Positions 19,936 to 28,584 of a stretch of 28,874 nt of DNA are shown one piece after another (the stretch's first letter is position 1; every line of letters begins with the position of its first letter). The DNA is taken from positions 1-28,874 of the forward strand of contig JAJYHW010000031.1 in NCBI GenBank assembly GCA_021784535.1. Reading direction: 5' to 3'. This DNA comes from a bacterium. GTDB taxonomy: Bacteria; Patescibacteriota; Microgenomatia; Levybacterales; UBA12049. A program made the position numbers and the translations under genes. The notes beneath the pieces were generated by a model that was not told the DNA's origin, did not search any database, and saw nothing but the letters and a program-made list of their open reading frames with translations.

Positions 19936-21123
19936 ATGCTCGTTACTATCATCGTTTTTCTTCTTATATTATCCGTTTTGGTTTTGATTCACGAAGCAGG
20001 GCATTATTTCATGGCAAAACGATTCGGGATCAAAGTTGAGGAGTTTGGTTTCGGTTTTCCTCTGACTCCGCCTCTTTGGCAGATGAAGAAAGGCGAGACA
20101 GTTTATTCATTGTATCCGGTACTGATTGGCGGTTTTGTAAAACTGTATGGTGAGGATGAAGCCGGCGGCGGTAAGATTGGTACAGGAGATGAGGTCGCGA
20201 AAGTAAAAAAAACAGATGAAAAACGGGCATTCTACGCGCGTCCGTTGTGGCAGCGGATTATTGTTGTTGTTGCAGGCGTTGTCATGAACGCTCTTCTTGC
20301 TGTTGCTATTTATTATGTGTTTCTCGCCATGGGAAATTTTCAAACGACGCTTCCGATGATCGGCAATCCTCACTTTTTTGGCGTTGATCAGAAAGTAATT
20401 ACACAAGTGGTTGTCAGTGGGGTTGAAAAAGGATCACCCGCGGCAAAAGCGGGGATCACACCGTTTTCGCTGGTTGAATCGTTAAACGGACAAAAAATTC
20501 AGCGGATTTCTCTTTTCGCAAAAACAATTAAAGAAAACGCCGGTAAGCCGATAACGATTACCTGGAAAAATGAAAAGACACAAAAGAATTATACGGCAAC
20601 TGTCATCCCGCGTGTGCATCCTCCCAAAAATCAGGGAGCACTTGGGGTTGCATTTTATCCGATGCGGTCTGTGACGCTTGCCTACGTTACTCCGCTGCAG
20701 AAGCTTTTTTCAGGATTTATTCATCCTGCCAATCTGATGGCATATAATTTTGAGGCACTTGGATATCTTATCCATATTTCTATTCTGGAAAAGAATGCTG
20801 CCCCGATCAGTGAAGGCGTCTCCGGTCCGGTCGGTATCGGATATGTCGTACATGCTATTATCAAAATACCAAATATTCATGAGCGAATTATGCAAATGCT
20901 CAATCTTGTCGGCTTACTTTCAATCTCTCTTGCATTTTTCAATGTTTTGCCGATTCCGGGTCTTGATGGAGGAAGACTGTTTTTTCTATTAATTGAAGCG
21001 GTAACCCGAAAAAAAGTAAATCCCAGAGTTGAAGGCTATATCCATGCGGCAGGTATGATATTTCTTATCGCGCTTCTTTTATTGGTAACAGTAAAGGATA
21101 TCAATCAATTTTTTATCCATTAG
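19936..21123 (+). CDS. rseP: Site-2-type intramembrane zinc protease
   Basis: A 395-residue RseP/S2P protease that cuts membrane-embedded substrates such as anti-sigma factors or signal-peptide remnants. Seen: helix 1 with the zinc motif H19-E20-A-G-H23, then HYFMAKRFGIKVEEFGFGFP, a second helix (about 107-132), a PDZ domain (about 155-225, VEKGSPAAKAGI), and a C-terminal pair of helices with NVLPIPGLDGGRLFFLL, which carries the third zinc ligand (the Asp of LDGG). It sits in the cytoplasmic membrane. Its place between frr and proS matches the common bacterial order. The leaderless-type promoter is at 19900-19928. Confidence 0.94.
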   Translation: MLVTIIVFLLILSVLVLIHEAGHYFMAKRFGIKVEEFGFGFPLTPPLWQMKKGETVYSLYPVLIGGFVKLYGEDEAGGGKIGTGDEVAKVKKTDEKRAFYARPLWQRIIVVVAGVVMNALLAVAIYYVFLAMGNFQTTLPMIGNPHFFGVDQKVITQVVVSGVEKGSPAAKAGITPFSLVESLNGQKIQRISLFAKTIKENAGKPITITWKNEKTQKNYTATVIPRVHPPKNQGALGVAFYPMRSVTLAYVTPLQKLFSGFIHPANLMAYNFEALGYLIHISILEKNAAPISEGVSGPVGIGYVVHAIIKIPNIHERIMQMLNLVGLLSISLAFFNVLPIPGLDGGRLFFLLIEAVTRKKVNPRVEGYIHAAGMIFLIALLLLVTVKDINQFFIH

Positions 21124-21178
21124 CCTCATTCTTGACTTTGATTTCAGTATCTGTTTGACTTGATACAGAAGACAGTTT

Positions 21179-21844
21179 ATGGTGACAGAAGAGCTTATTG
21201 AAACAATTCGTGAAGGCTTTCGTAACGGAAAACGTCGTGCAGAAATAAAACAGACACTTATGCAGAATGGCGTTTTTGCAAAGGATATAGACGTCGCAAT
21301 TGCAAAGATACAGCATGACGCGATTAAAAAACTCCCCGGCATTGCATGGATTTATCAATATATCGAGTCTTTAGAGTCAAAAAAAAATCTTAAAACTCCC
21401 GGAATGACACTTCTTTTTATGGCTGCCTGTATTATTTTTCTTTTTCTTCTGGCAGGAGGTTTTTATATCGCTTTTGATCCGCTGGATACGCATACAAAAG
21501 CACGCGACGTTTGGCGCCAGGCAGATCAAACAGAAATACAAAACGCGCTTGAGGCATATTACCAGAAAAATCATACATATCCGGATACACTTGCTGCGTT
21601 AGCACCGGTTTTTCTTACTTTTGTCCCGCATGATCCACAAACAAAAGGAAATTATTCCTACAAAGTGCTTGATAGAGGAAAGAATTATCTTTTATGTATT
21701 TCGTTTGAAACGCAGCAAATTAAATGCGTTAAGGCATTGCCGTCATCTGAGGTCATTCCAATTGTTCCTACCGCTACAATTGTGCCGACATTTGCCCCTC
21801 AAGCTGTGTCCGGAGGAGATAACGGGAGGGTCTCATCATTGTGA
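21179..21844 (+). CDS. Membrane protein with pilin-like extracytoplasmic domain
   Basis: This 221-residue protein has a helical N-terminal cytoplasmic domain (about 1-50, with FRNGKRRAEIKQTLMQNGV and DIDVAI), one membrane helix (about 77-99), and an outer domain (about 105-190). The start of the outer domain, KARDVWRQADQTEIQNALEAYYQKNHTYPDTLAAL, is typical of type II/IV pseudopilin major domains, followed by YSYKVLDRGKNYLLCISFET with a C173/C183 pair. A Pro/Thr tail ends the protein. The usual prepilin cleavage site is not at its N-terminus, so it is probably a permanently anchored relative, not an assembled pilin. Its stop overlaps the pgl start (GTGA), so both are co-expressed. Confidence 0.6.
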   Translation: MVTEELIETIREGFRNGKRRAEIKQTLMQNGVFAKDIDVAIAKIQHDAIKKLPGIAWIYQYIESLESKKNLKTPGMTLLFMAACIIFLFLLAGGFYIAFDPLDTHTKARDVWRQADQTEIQNALEAYYQKNHTYPDTLAALAPVFLTFVPHDPQTKGNYSYKVLDRGKNYLLCISFETQQIKCVKALPSSEVIPIVPTATIVPTFAPQAVSGGDNGRVSSL

Positions 21845-22593
21845 TAAGCGAATATCTTACCAGACATTCTATACGTTATCATGATAATCAGGGTATTACT
21901 GTTTGTAACGTTTCTGATATTGATGCAGGAGTTGCGTTAGCCAAGACAGTACTCTATGAACTTGTTGATAAGAAAACAATTTTGTATCTTTCAGGGGGTA
22001 GTATGCAGCAATTGTATGAGCTGTTTGCCAGGGAAGAGATACTGCGTCCCGGCGCGGTAGGTCTGATTGATGAACGGTTTGGCGAGCCGATGCATGATAA
22101 CAGTAATGAGAAAATGATTAAGGATACAGGATTTCTTCGTTATTTGCAGATGCTGGATATACCGTTTTATCATGTTTTACAATCAGGAAAGAGCAGGGAA
22201 GAGGCTGCAGAGTTATATGATGAAAAAGTGAGATCCTTGCATGCGACATTCCAAAAAAATATCGGGCTGATCGGCATCGGTCCTGACGGACACATCTCAA
22301 GCGTTATTCCCAATAGAAAGGATTTCCATAATCCGTGGTTTGATGCAGATCGGGCGAATCTGTTCGTTTCTGAGTTTAATGACCCTATTAGTAAGTATAA
22401 ACAGCGTGTAGGAATGACATTTCTTGGGCTCTCAATGCTTGATTTGTTGGTCGTTTTGGCATTCGGAGAAAGTAAAAAGGAAATGTTTGAACAACTTTTT
22501 GAGCCTGGCAATGAAGAAGATATTCCTGCGCGCTTCTTTAAGAGAGCAGAAGTAGCTGGGAAAACGGTGTTGATTACGGATCAGCAGGTTTAA
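21841..22593 (+). CDS. pgl: 6-phosphogluconolactonase
   Basis: The enzyme hydrolyses 6-phosphogluconolactone, the second step of the oxidative pentose phosphate pathway. At 250 residues it has standard length. Seen: the sugar-phosphate loop LSGGSMQQLYE (SGGS at 51-54), LIDERF (75-80) and IGIGPDGHISSVIP (144-157), signatures of the 6PGL/glucosamine-6-phosphate isomerase fold. The GTG start lies within the stop of the upstream gene, which suggests translational coupling. zwf follows 65 nt downstream with its own promoter. This pairing favours 6PGL over an isomerase of the same fold. Confidence 0.88.
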   Translation: MISEYLTRHSIRYHDNQGITVCNVSDIDAGVALAKTVLYELVDKKTILYLSGGSMQQLYELFAREEILRPGAVGLIDERFGEPMHDNSNEKMIKDTGFLRYLQMLDIPFYHVLQSGKSREEAAELYDEKVRSLHATFQKNIGLIGIGPDGHISSVIPNRKDFHNPWFDADRANLFVSEFNDPISKYKQRVGMTFLGLSMLDLLVVLAFGESKKEMFEQLFEPGNEEDIPARFFKRAEVAGKTVLITDQQV

Positions 22594-22622
22594 TTTTCAA
22601 AGGAAATAAAAATTTTGTATCT

Positions 22623-22650
22623 TTTGCAAAATAGGTATTTGGAGTAAAAT
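22623..22650 (+). promoter_or_regulatory. Promoter of zwf
   Basis: TTTGCA (22623-22628), a 16-bp spacer and TAAAAT (22645-22650), ending 8 nt before the ATG at 22659. Confidence 0.45.
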
Positions 22651-22658
22651 AGGCCTAC

Positions 22659-24098
22659 ATGAATTCTCCTTTTGTTATTGTTATTTTTGGCGCGACAGGT
22701 GATCTTTCTCAGCACAAATTGCTTCCTGCGCTCTATTCTTTGTATAAAAATAAATTGTTGGGTGAAAAATTTTATATTGTCGGATTTGCAAGGCGCGGGT
22801 TTTCCGATGACGACTACCGTGAAATGCTTTCTGAAGAATTAGGAGTACAAAATGAGCCTGAATGGGTGGAATTTACTCAAAATGTCTATTACCAGCAGGG
22901 ATTGTTTGATGAGGAAGCAGGCTATAACGCATTAATTAAAAAGCTTAATGGTTTTGACGAAGAAATCGGCGCATGTATTACACGAGTATTTTATCTCGCA
23001 ACGCCTCCTGATAATTACGAAATGATCTTGCGTCATCTTGAACGAACGAAGCTATCTGAAGGGTGCGGGCAGGGCTCTGAGCAATGGACGCGTTTGGCAA
23101 TTGAAAAACCATTTGGTAAAGATTTGGATACGGCGCGAAGTTTGGATATGCTGTTGTCAAAAACGTTTGAGGAACGTCAAATTTATCGTGTGGATCATTA
23201 TTTGGGTAAAGAAACGATGCAAAATATGATTGCGTTCCGTTTCGCGAACAGTATTTTTGAGCCAGTGTGGAATAAAGAGCATATCGATCATGTGCAAATC
23301 ACTTGGGCTGAGAAAGAAGGCGTGCGAACAAGGGGAAAGTTTTTTGATGGAGTCGGTATCCTTCGGGATGTCGGGCAAAATCATCTGCTGCAAATGCTCG
23401 CAACTGTTGCGATGGAACAACCGAATGGTTTTTTCAAAGAAGGCGTGCGGGAAGCGCGGGTCAATGCCATCAAGGCACTTCGGTGTCCCACTCCTTCTGA
23501 TGTGCGTGAACTGGTTGTTCGCGGACAATATGCCGGGTATCGTAACGAGCCAAATGTTGATTTACAATCCCAGACAGAAACTTTCTTTGCCGCGAAACTT
23601 TTTGTAGATACTCCCAGATTTGCCGGGGTTCCGTTTTATTTACGTGCCGGAAAAAAGATGGAGCAAGAAGTGATGGAGATGAAGATAGTGTTCAAGCAGA
23701 CTTGTCATATCTTGTTTAAAGAGTATGGCTGTCCTGAAGTCGGCAATGTGTTAACGATCCGTATTCAGCCAAATGAAGGAATAACCATGCGGGTGATTGC
23801 GAAAAAGCCAGGTAATAGTTTGAGTTTGGATACCGTCGATATGCGGTTTTCTTATCATCAGACATTCGGAGGACATGGTGCAGATGCATATGAGAAAATT
23901 CTTCTTGATATTATTCATGGTGATCAGATGCTCTTTAACCGGTCTGATGAACTGGAGAGTTCCTGGCATCTTATCTCAAATATTTTGCAAGGGTGGGAAA
24001 AAGAAAAAGGAGAGATTGCGACGTATGCAGAGGGCACATGGGGACCTGCGTCTGCAAATCAGCTTCTTGAGCAAGACGGAAGAAAGTGGCTTAGTTGA
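22659..24098 (+). CDS. zwf: Glucose-6-phosphate 1-dehydrogenase
   Basis: The enzyme oxidises glucose 6-phosphate to 6-phosphogluconolactone and makes NADPH, the first oxidative pentose phosphate step. It has 479 residues, standard. Seen: the dinucleotide loop IFGATGDLSQHKLLPALY (9-26), IEKPFGKD (148-155), the substrate motif RVDHYLGKE (177-185) and the catalytic-type His H242 in DVGQNHLLQ. pgl lies directly upstream and supplies the next step. The NADPH could feed dihydrofolate reductase and other biosynthesis. It is expressed from its own promoter, probably as a leaderless mRNA. Confidence 0.97.
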   Translation: MNSPFVIVIFGATGDLSQHKLLPALYSLYKNKLLGEKFYIVGFARRGFSDDDYREMLSEELGVQNEPEWVEFTQNVYYQQGLFDEEAGYNALIKKLNGFDEEIGACITRVFYLATPPDNYEMILRHLERTKLSEGCGQGSEQWTRLAIEKPFGKDLDTARSLDMLLSKTFEERQIYRVDHYLGKETMQNMIAFRFANSIFEPVWNKEHIDHVQITWAEKEGVRTRGKFFDGVGILRDVGQNHLLQMLATVAMEQPNGFFKEGVREARVNAIKALRCPTPSDVRELVVRGQYAGYRNEPNVDLQSQTETFFAAKLFVDTPRFAGVPFYLRAGKKMEQEVMEMKIVFKQTCHILFKEYGCPEVGNVLTIRIQPNEGITMRVIAKKPGNSLSLDTVDMRFSYHQTFGGHGADAYEKILLDIIHGDQMLFNRSDELESSWHLISNILQGWEKEKGEIATYAEGTWGPASANQLLEQDGRKWLS

Positions 24099-24106
24099 TT
24101 GAAGAA

Positions 24107-24115
24107 TGCTATACT
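24107..24115 (+). promoter_or_regulatory. Extended -10 promoter of proS
   Basis: TGC-TATACT (24107-24115) ends 7 nt before the ATG at 24123. No -35 is clear, as expected for an extended -10 promoter. Confidence 0.55.
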
Positions 24116-24122
24116 CAAATAA

Positions 24123-25361
24123 ATGAAATACTCAACATTATTTTCGCAAACAATCAAGACGCCTCCGCGGGAAGCTGATACTATCAATCATAAACTTTTG
24201 ACGCAGGCGGGCTTTGTCGATCAGTTAATGGCTGGCGTTTATAGCTATCTCCCTTTGGGGCTTCGCGTACTGAACAGGATTGAGCAAATCGTTCGTGAAG
24301 AGATGAACGCTATTGACGGACAGGAAATTCTTATGCCGGTTTTGCATCCAAAAGCAATCTGGCAAACAACAAAAGGATGGGATACGATTGATGTCCTGTT
24401 TAAGATCCAGTCCCGTACGGAAAAAGAATATGCGCTGGGGCAAAGTGAAGAGGAAGTCGTCACGCCTCTGGTTATGAAGCATGTGCATTCCTATCATGAT
24501 CTGCCGCAGGCTGTTTATCAAATCCATTGGAAATTCCGTGATGAACTTCGCGCCAAATCAGGTATTCTGCGAGGTCGTGAGTTTTTTATGAAAGATATGT
24601 ATAGTTTTCATGAGACACAGGAGGATTTTGACCGGTTTTATGAGGAAGTAAAAAAAGCATATTTAACAATTTATAAACGGTTGGGTTTGGTTGCCAAAGT
24701 GACTGAGGCGTCAGGTGGAAGTTTTAGCCAGAAAATTTCTTATGAATTTATGATCCTTACTGACGCAGGCGAGGATGATATTTTGTACTGCGATGCTTGT
24801 GATTTTTGTGTCAATGTTGAGATCGCGAAGATAAAAGAAGGGGATAATTGTCCTAAATGCAGTAAAGATAAATTGCATAAAGCGCGTGCTTCAGAGGCAG
24901 GTAATGTCTTTGATCTTGGTCAGAAATATCCTAAGGATTTTGATCTTCCGTTTATCGGACGTGATGGAAAAGAGCATTATGCATTTATGGGATGTTATGG
25001 GATTGGTATTTCCCGTGTGATGGGAATTATTGTTGAAAAAAGTCATGATGAACGGGGTATTATCTGGCCGGAATCAGTCGCGCCGTATAAAGCGCATTTA
25101 ATAGAAATTACAAATAGCGAATTACGAATTAAGGGGAAAGCTGAAGAAGTGTATGAGAAGCTATTGGATTCGGGAATTGAAGTTTTATATGATGACAGGG
25201 ACGATGTCAGTGCCGGACAGAAATTTGCTGATGCTGATTTGATCGGTATTCCGGTACGTCTGGTAGTTTCGGTAAAATCGGGAGATCGGATTGAGTTTAA
25301 GAAAAGGAATAAAAAAGAAACAGAGTTGCTCACTTTTGATGAGATCCTCAAGCGTCTTTAG
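24123..25361 (+). CDS. proS: Prolyl-tRNA synthetase without the editing domain
   Basis: ProRS charges tRNA-Pro. This is a 412-residue class II synthetase, against about 570 for the bacterial full-length form. Seen: YSYLPLGLRVLNRIEQIVREEM (motif 1 region), WKFRDELRAKSGILRGREFFMKDMYSFH (136-163, motif 2), GCYGIGISRVMGIIVE (290-305, motif 3) and the C-terminal anticodon-binding domain with DDRDDVSAGQKFADADLIGIPVRLVV. Between motifs 2 and 3, where the editing (INS) domain normally sits, is only a short piece with C223, C226, C229 and C243-x-x-C246, which could bind zinc. Mischarged Ala-tRNA-Pro would need another editor or be tolerated. Its last 14 nt overlap the end of the converging ATPase gene. 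Confidence 0.95.
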   Translation: MKYSTLFSQTIKTPPREADTINHKLLTQAGFVDQLMAGVYSYLPLGLRVLNRIEQIVREEMNAIDGQEILMPVLHPKAIWQTTKGWDTIDVLFKIQSRTEKEYALGQSEEEVVTPLVMKHVHSYHDLPQAVYQIHWKFRDELRAKSGILRGREFFMKDMYSFHETQEDFDRFYEEVKKAYLTIYKRLGLVAKVTEASGGSFSQKISYEFMILTDAGEDDILYCDACDFCVNVEIAKIKEGDNCPKCSKDKLHKARASEAGNVFDLGQKYPKDFDLPFIGRDGKEHYAFMGCYGIGISRVMGIIVEKSHDERGIIWPESVAPYKAHLIEITNSELRIKGKAEEVYEKLLDSGIEVLYDDRDDVSAGQKFADADLIGIPVRLVVSVKSGDRIEFKKRNKKETELLTFDEILKRL

Positions 25362-27699
25362 TATATCGCTGGTGTAAAACTTTGACAATCTCTGCTATTT
25401 GCATCCATCCGAAAGACCATATCCAGACCAGAATTACAAAAATGATTGGAATGTTTGATGGCATGAGAAACCCTGTTAGCGCTAACAATGTCGATACGAG
25501 TTGTGTCAGTGAGGTTGCCCAGATGACGCCTTTGCCTGGTAAGAATTTCCACCATCGTTGTTTGGTGTGAGCAACGTAGATCAGCATATGACCCGATACC
25601 GTTAATTTGAGGAAATACATAGTTTGAATAATGCCCCAATCAAGATGCAGGATATTCCGGATAATAAAAAAGAGAACAAGACTCTCGACAATGCCGACAA
25701 ATCCATAAAGCGAGCTGAGCGTGAACCGGCTCTTTGCATTTATTTTTGCAGGTCTGTTGGCTATATTGACCCTGTCAGAAGCGAGAGAAATAATCGGGAT
25801 ATCGTTAAGCAGCGCGATGACAATTATTTGCAATGCAGTCAATGGATAGACCCGATATAAAATACCAAGGACAGTAATCGTGATAATCAGCCGAAGACTT
25901 TCTGATATCCTGTACAAAGAGTAGGTATACAACCGTTCAAAAATTTTCCTGCTTTCAATAATTGCGTCACGGATAACACTAATCCCATCCGACAGTAAGA
26001 CAATATCAGCTGTTGCTTTCAATGCTGTTACAGCATTTTTTACCGCTATTCCGACATTCGCGGCTTTAATAGCAGGAAGATCATTCACTCCGTCGCCGTT
26101 TGAAGCAACGATGAAAAACTTTTTTGCCTGTTGTACAAGATGGAATTTATCTTCAGGAAGTATCTCCGCGAATGCGCCTGTGTTTTGCAGTACCGTATCG
26201 GAAACCGTATCAAGGGTCATTTTCTCCAATTGCTCTTTTGTTATTATTTCTTCCGCAAGCGAAAGTTGTGCCGCGATATTTGCGGCAATTGCTCTATTAT
26301 CTCCTGTTACCATGACAACTCCGATGCCATTTTGTTTGAGAAACTGTAAAACAGATTTCGCGTCTGTTCTGAGTGTATCTGATAAGGCGAGCAGTCCGAC
26401 AATCTTCATTTTCTTTTCTTCTTTGCTGTTTTCTGCCAATGCTATTGCCAGTGTCCTGTATCCGCCTGCCGCGAGTGTCTCTACTTCCCGATTGAATTTT
26501 TCTTTTGTTGCCGCGTCAAGGATGCAAAACTCCGTGATGATTTGCGGTGCGCCAACGGATATCACCATATCTTTGTTGTTTCTTTTTATGACAATCGTGC
26601 TGCGTTTTCGTCTGGAGTCGGCAGGAATAAAATCAATTGTTGTAAAAGCGGGGACGGTAAGGCACAGTTCATTTATTTTCTCCGTAATTGCCTGATCAAT
26701 CGGATTATCGCTTTCACTTGAAGCGGGAATAGATGCGTAAGATACTACATCGTTATGCGTGAAGCCATCGTAAGCATAGATATCATGAATAGTGATTTTG
26801 TTTTTTGTCAGCGTGCCTGTTTTGTCTGTGAGGAGAAAATTCACATTTGCCAGATCTTCAAGCGCTGAGAGTCTGCGAACGATGACGTTCTTTTTTGCGA
26901 GATTAAGAACACCAAACTCGATAATAAGCGTCATAACTGTTGGCAGACTGATAGGGATACCGGCGATAATCAAACTTAAATCAAGGGTCAGTAATTCCAG
27001 AAGTGAAGCCTTTTGCAGTAGAAAAATAATCGTGAGAAGAACGACAGCGATAAGACTCAAGATAGTGAGAAATTTTGAAATACTGATGATATCTTTTTCA
27101 AGTAAGCTGATTTTTAAGACTCTTTCTACTGAAAAAAGTGTTTTTCCGAAATTAGTTTTTGCCCCTGTCGCGATAATCTCAATTGTCGCGATACCGCTCG
27201 CGACAAATGAGCCGGAATAAACAGCGTCATTGACCTCTGCGTCTTTTGGCAAGGATTCACCGGTTAGCGCGGATTCATTGACGGATACATGATTTGCTTT
27301 GACAATTTTCCCGTCAGCCGGGATGATATCTCCTGAAGCAAGCCGTATCACATCTCCTGTTACCAGTAAACGGGAGCCTATGTATTGCCATTTGTTATCT
27401 CTGAATACGTTTACTTTTTGCTCGAGATTTTCGTTCAGTTTTTTAATCGCGTTATCTGCTTTGTTTTCCTGCCAAAGCGTTATCGTGATATTGATAACTA
27501 AAAGGATGAGAATAAAATAACCATCGAATATTTTTCCGAGTGTAAAGGACAATGCTGACGCTGCAAGAAGCATAAGCGCTATGGGAGAAATGATATTTTT
27601 GAAAACTTTTCGGAGTAAGCTTGCGTGTTTTTCTGGTATTTCATTATATCCGTTTTGCTTAAGAAGTTCTGATGCCCGTGATGAAGTTAAACCATACAT
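25348..27699 (-). CDS. P3A-type plasma-membrane proton ATPase
   Basis: From ATG 27699 it has 783 residues. P-type signatures: TGES (146-149) in the actuator domain, PISLP (249-253) in M4, the phosphorylated D292 in DKTGTLTKN, TGDN (465-468) and GDGVNDLPAIKAANVGIAV (535-553). The M6 segment ALLNDIPIISLASDRV (629-643) has D633 at the place of the proton-binding Asp of plant and fungal H+-ATPases, which points to subtype P3A. About ten membrane helices are visible. It would pump protons out and build the membrane potential. The C-terminus is short, without an obvious regulatory tail. A GTG at 27723 is rejected because the -10 TATAAT (27706-27711) lies between it and ATG 27699. Confidence 0.9.
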   Translation of the reverse strand: MYGLTSSRASELLKQNGYNEIPEKHASLLRKVFKNIISPIALMLLAASALSFTLGKIFDGYFILILLVINITITLWQENKADNAIKKLNENLEQKVNVFRDNKWQYIGSRLLVTGDVIRLASGDIIPADGKIVKANHVSVNESALTGESLPKDAEVNDAVYSGSFVASGIATIEIIATGAKTNFGKTLFSVERVLKISLLEKDIISISKFLTILSLIAVVLLTIIFLLQKASLLELLTLDLSLIIAGIPISLPTVMTLIIEFGVLNLAKKNVIVRRLSALEDLANVNFLLTDKTGTLTKNKITIHDIYAYDGFTHNDVVSYASIPASSESDNPIDQAITEKINELCLTVPAFTTIDFIPADSRRKRSTIVIKRNNKDMVISVGAPQIITEFCILDAATKEKFNREVETLAAGGYRTLAIALAENSKEEKKMKIVGLLALSDTLRTDAKSVLQFLKQNGIGVVMVTGDNRAIAANIAAQLSLAEEIITKEQLEKMTLDTVSDTVLQNTGAFAEILPEDKFHLVQQAKKFFIVASNGDGVNDLPAIKAANVGIAVKNAVTALKATADIVLLSDGISVIRDAIIESRKIFERLYTYSLYRISESLRLIITITVLGILYRVYPLTALQIIVIALLNDIPIISLASDRVNIANRPAKINAKSRFTLSSLYGFVGIVESLVLFFIIRNILHLDWGIIQTMYFLKLTVSGHMLIYVAHTKQRWWKFLPGKGVIWATSLTQLVSTLLALTGFLMPSNIPIIFVILVWIWSFGWMQIAEIVKVLHQRYTKDA

Positions 27700-27705
27700 A
27701 GAGAT

Positions 27706-27711
27706 ATTATA
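27706..27711 (-). promoter_or_regulatory. -10 box TATAAT of the P-type ATPase gene
   Basis: TATAAT on the minus strand ends 6 nt before ATG 27699; a TATACT lies just upstream. It fixes the start codon and predicts a leaderless mRNA. Confidence 0.55.
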
Positions 27712-27742
27712 AGTATAACTCACATGCGGTGTAATTGCTATG

Positions 27743-28471
27743 CTATGGTGTTAAGAACGGAATCGGCAGACCAAAGACCTTGATCCAAAAAAATGTATAG
27801 ACCGCAAAAAAGATAACTGCGCCGACGATATATAAGACCCGTAATAATGCAGAAGCCTCGTGAGGCGTGGCTTGGCTTATTGAAGAAGGGGAAGGAAGCG
27901 GTTGTGTGATCTGGTCTGATTGAGTCATTTCCTGATTTGCTCCGGAGTCCCCAGCAGTGTATGGCGTTACCGGCGTAGAGGGGATTGGAGACTCCGCGGG
28001 GATAGTTTGGTTTTGATCCGGCATAGCAGGCTGTGTAGTCTGAGCAGGCTCATTGATCGCCGGTGAAGGATTTGAGAAAAAAGAAGCAGAAGAAGGAGAG
28101 GTAGAATTTTGCACCGGCATTGCAGATAGCGGTGTATCAATAGCTGGTGCAGTTGCCGTAGGAGTATCTGTGGAAAATGTATTTATCGGTGCTATACCAG
28201 GATTTGAAACTGCAGGCATTTGCGCCACCGACGTATTGAATGGAGATGAAGACAATTGATCTTGATTGAAGGCAGGTTGCGGTTGAGAAAAATCTGCAGG
28301 AGAAGGTGTCGCAGGGGGAGTTTGATCAACCGAAGGTTGTGTTTGTTGAGCTGTTGCAGGAGGTTGTGGTGTTGCGGTATCACTGTTGCCGCTTGTGCTT
28401 GTTCCCATAACACGGGCATACGTTTCCTTGAGTTTGGGGTCAAGATGATCAAAAGATTTTGTCGGATCCAT
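27743..28471 (-). CDS. Tail-anchored low-complexity Pro/Thr/Ser/Gln-rich protein
   Basis: This 242-residue protein begins with a conserved-looking helix (DHLDPKLKETYARVMGT, about 8-24). Residues about 28-205 are low-complexity Pro, Thr, Ser, Gln and Ala, likely unfolded. It ends with one membrane helix (about 210-232) and FGLPIPFLTP. With no N-terminal signal, it is probably inserted by its C-terminal helix with the long part in the cytoplasm. The N-terminal motif recurs, from memory, in proteins of this bacterial group. A clear Shine-Dalgarno AGGAGAGG (plus 28478-28485) lies 6 nt before the ATG, and TTGACA (plus 28513-28518) lies further upstream. It therefore uses the leadered type of initiation. 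The function is unknown. Confidence 0.65.
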   Translation of the reverse strand: MDPTKSFDHLDPKLKETYARVMGTSTSGNSDTATPQPPATAQQTQPSVDQTPPATPSPADFSQPQPAFNQDQLSSSPFNTSVAQMPAVSNPGIAPINTFSTDTPTATAPAIDTPLSAMPVQNSTSPSSASFFSNPSPAINEPAQTTQPAMPDQNQTIPAESPIPSTPVTPYTAGDSGANQEMTQSDQITQPLPSPSSISQATPHEASALLRVLYIVGAVIFFAVYTFFWIKVFGLPIPFLTP

Positions 28472-28477
28472 AAAAAA

Positions 28478-28518
28478 CCTCTCCTTCTATCTTCTGGTAT
28501 TTATAAATCTTTGTCAAG
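28478..28518 (-). promoter_or_regulatory. -35 and Shine-Dalgarno site of the tail-anchored protein gene
   Basis: TTGACA (plus 28513-28518) marks a likely -35; the -10 is poor. AGGAGAGG (plus 28478-28485) is one of the few real Shine-Dalgarno sites in the window, 6 nt from the ATG. Confidence 0.5.
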
Positions 28519-28571
28519 CTCCCGATATACCGATTTTTACGTTTTTGCTTTTGTATTATGCGTTTTTGTTG

Positions 28572-28577
28572 TATACT
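28572..28577 (+). promoter_or_regulatory. -10 box TATACT of the DHH-like gene
   Basis: TATACT ends 7 nt before ATG 28585, the same spacing as at dcd, thyA, frr, rseP and proS. Confidence 0.45.
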
Positions 28578-28584
28578 TAACGCA

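Noticed and set aside
26111..26695. Plus-strand 194-codon ORF, rich in Ser and Phe
   Set aside because: It is antisense to the ATPase gene across its nucleotide-binding and phosphorylation-domain region; no start signal.
27700..27723. GTG start of the ATPase adding eight residues
   Set aside because: The perfect TATAAT lies between this GTG and ATG 27699, so the GTG would not be transcribed from that promoter.
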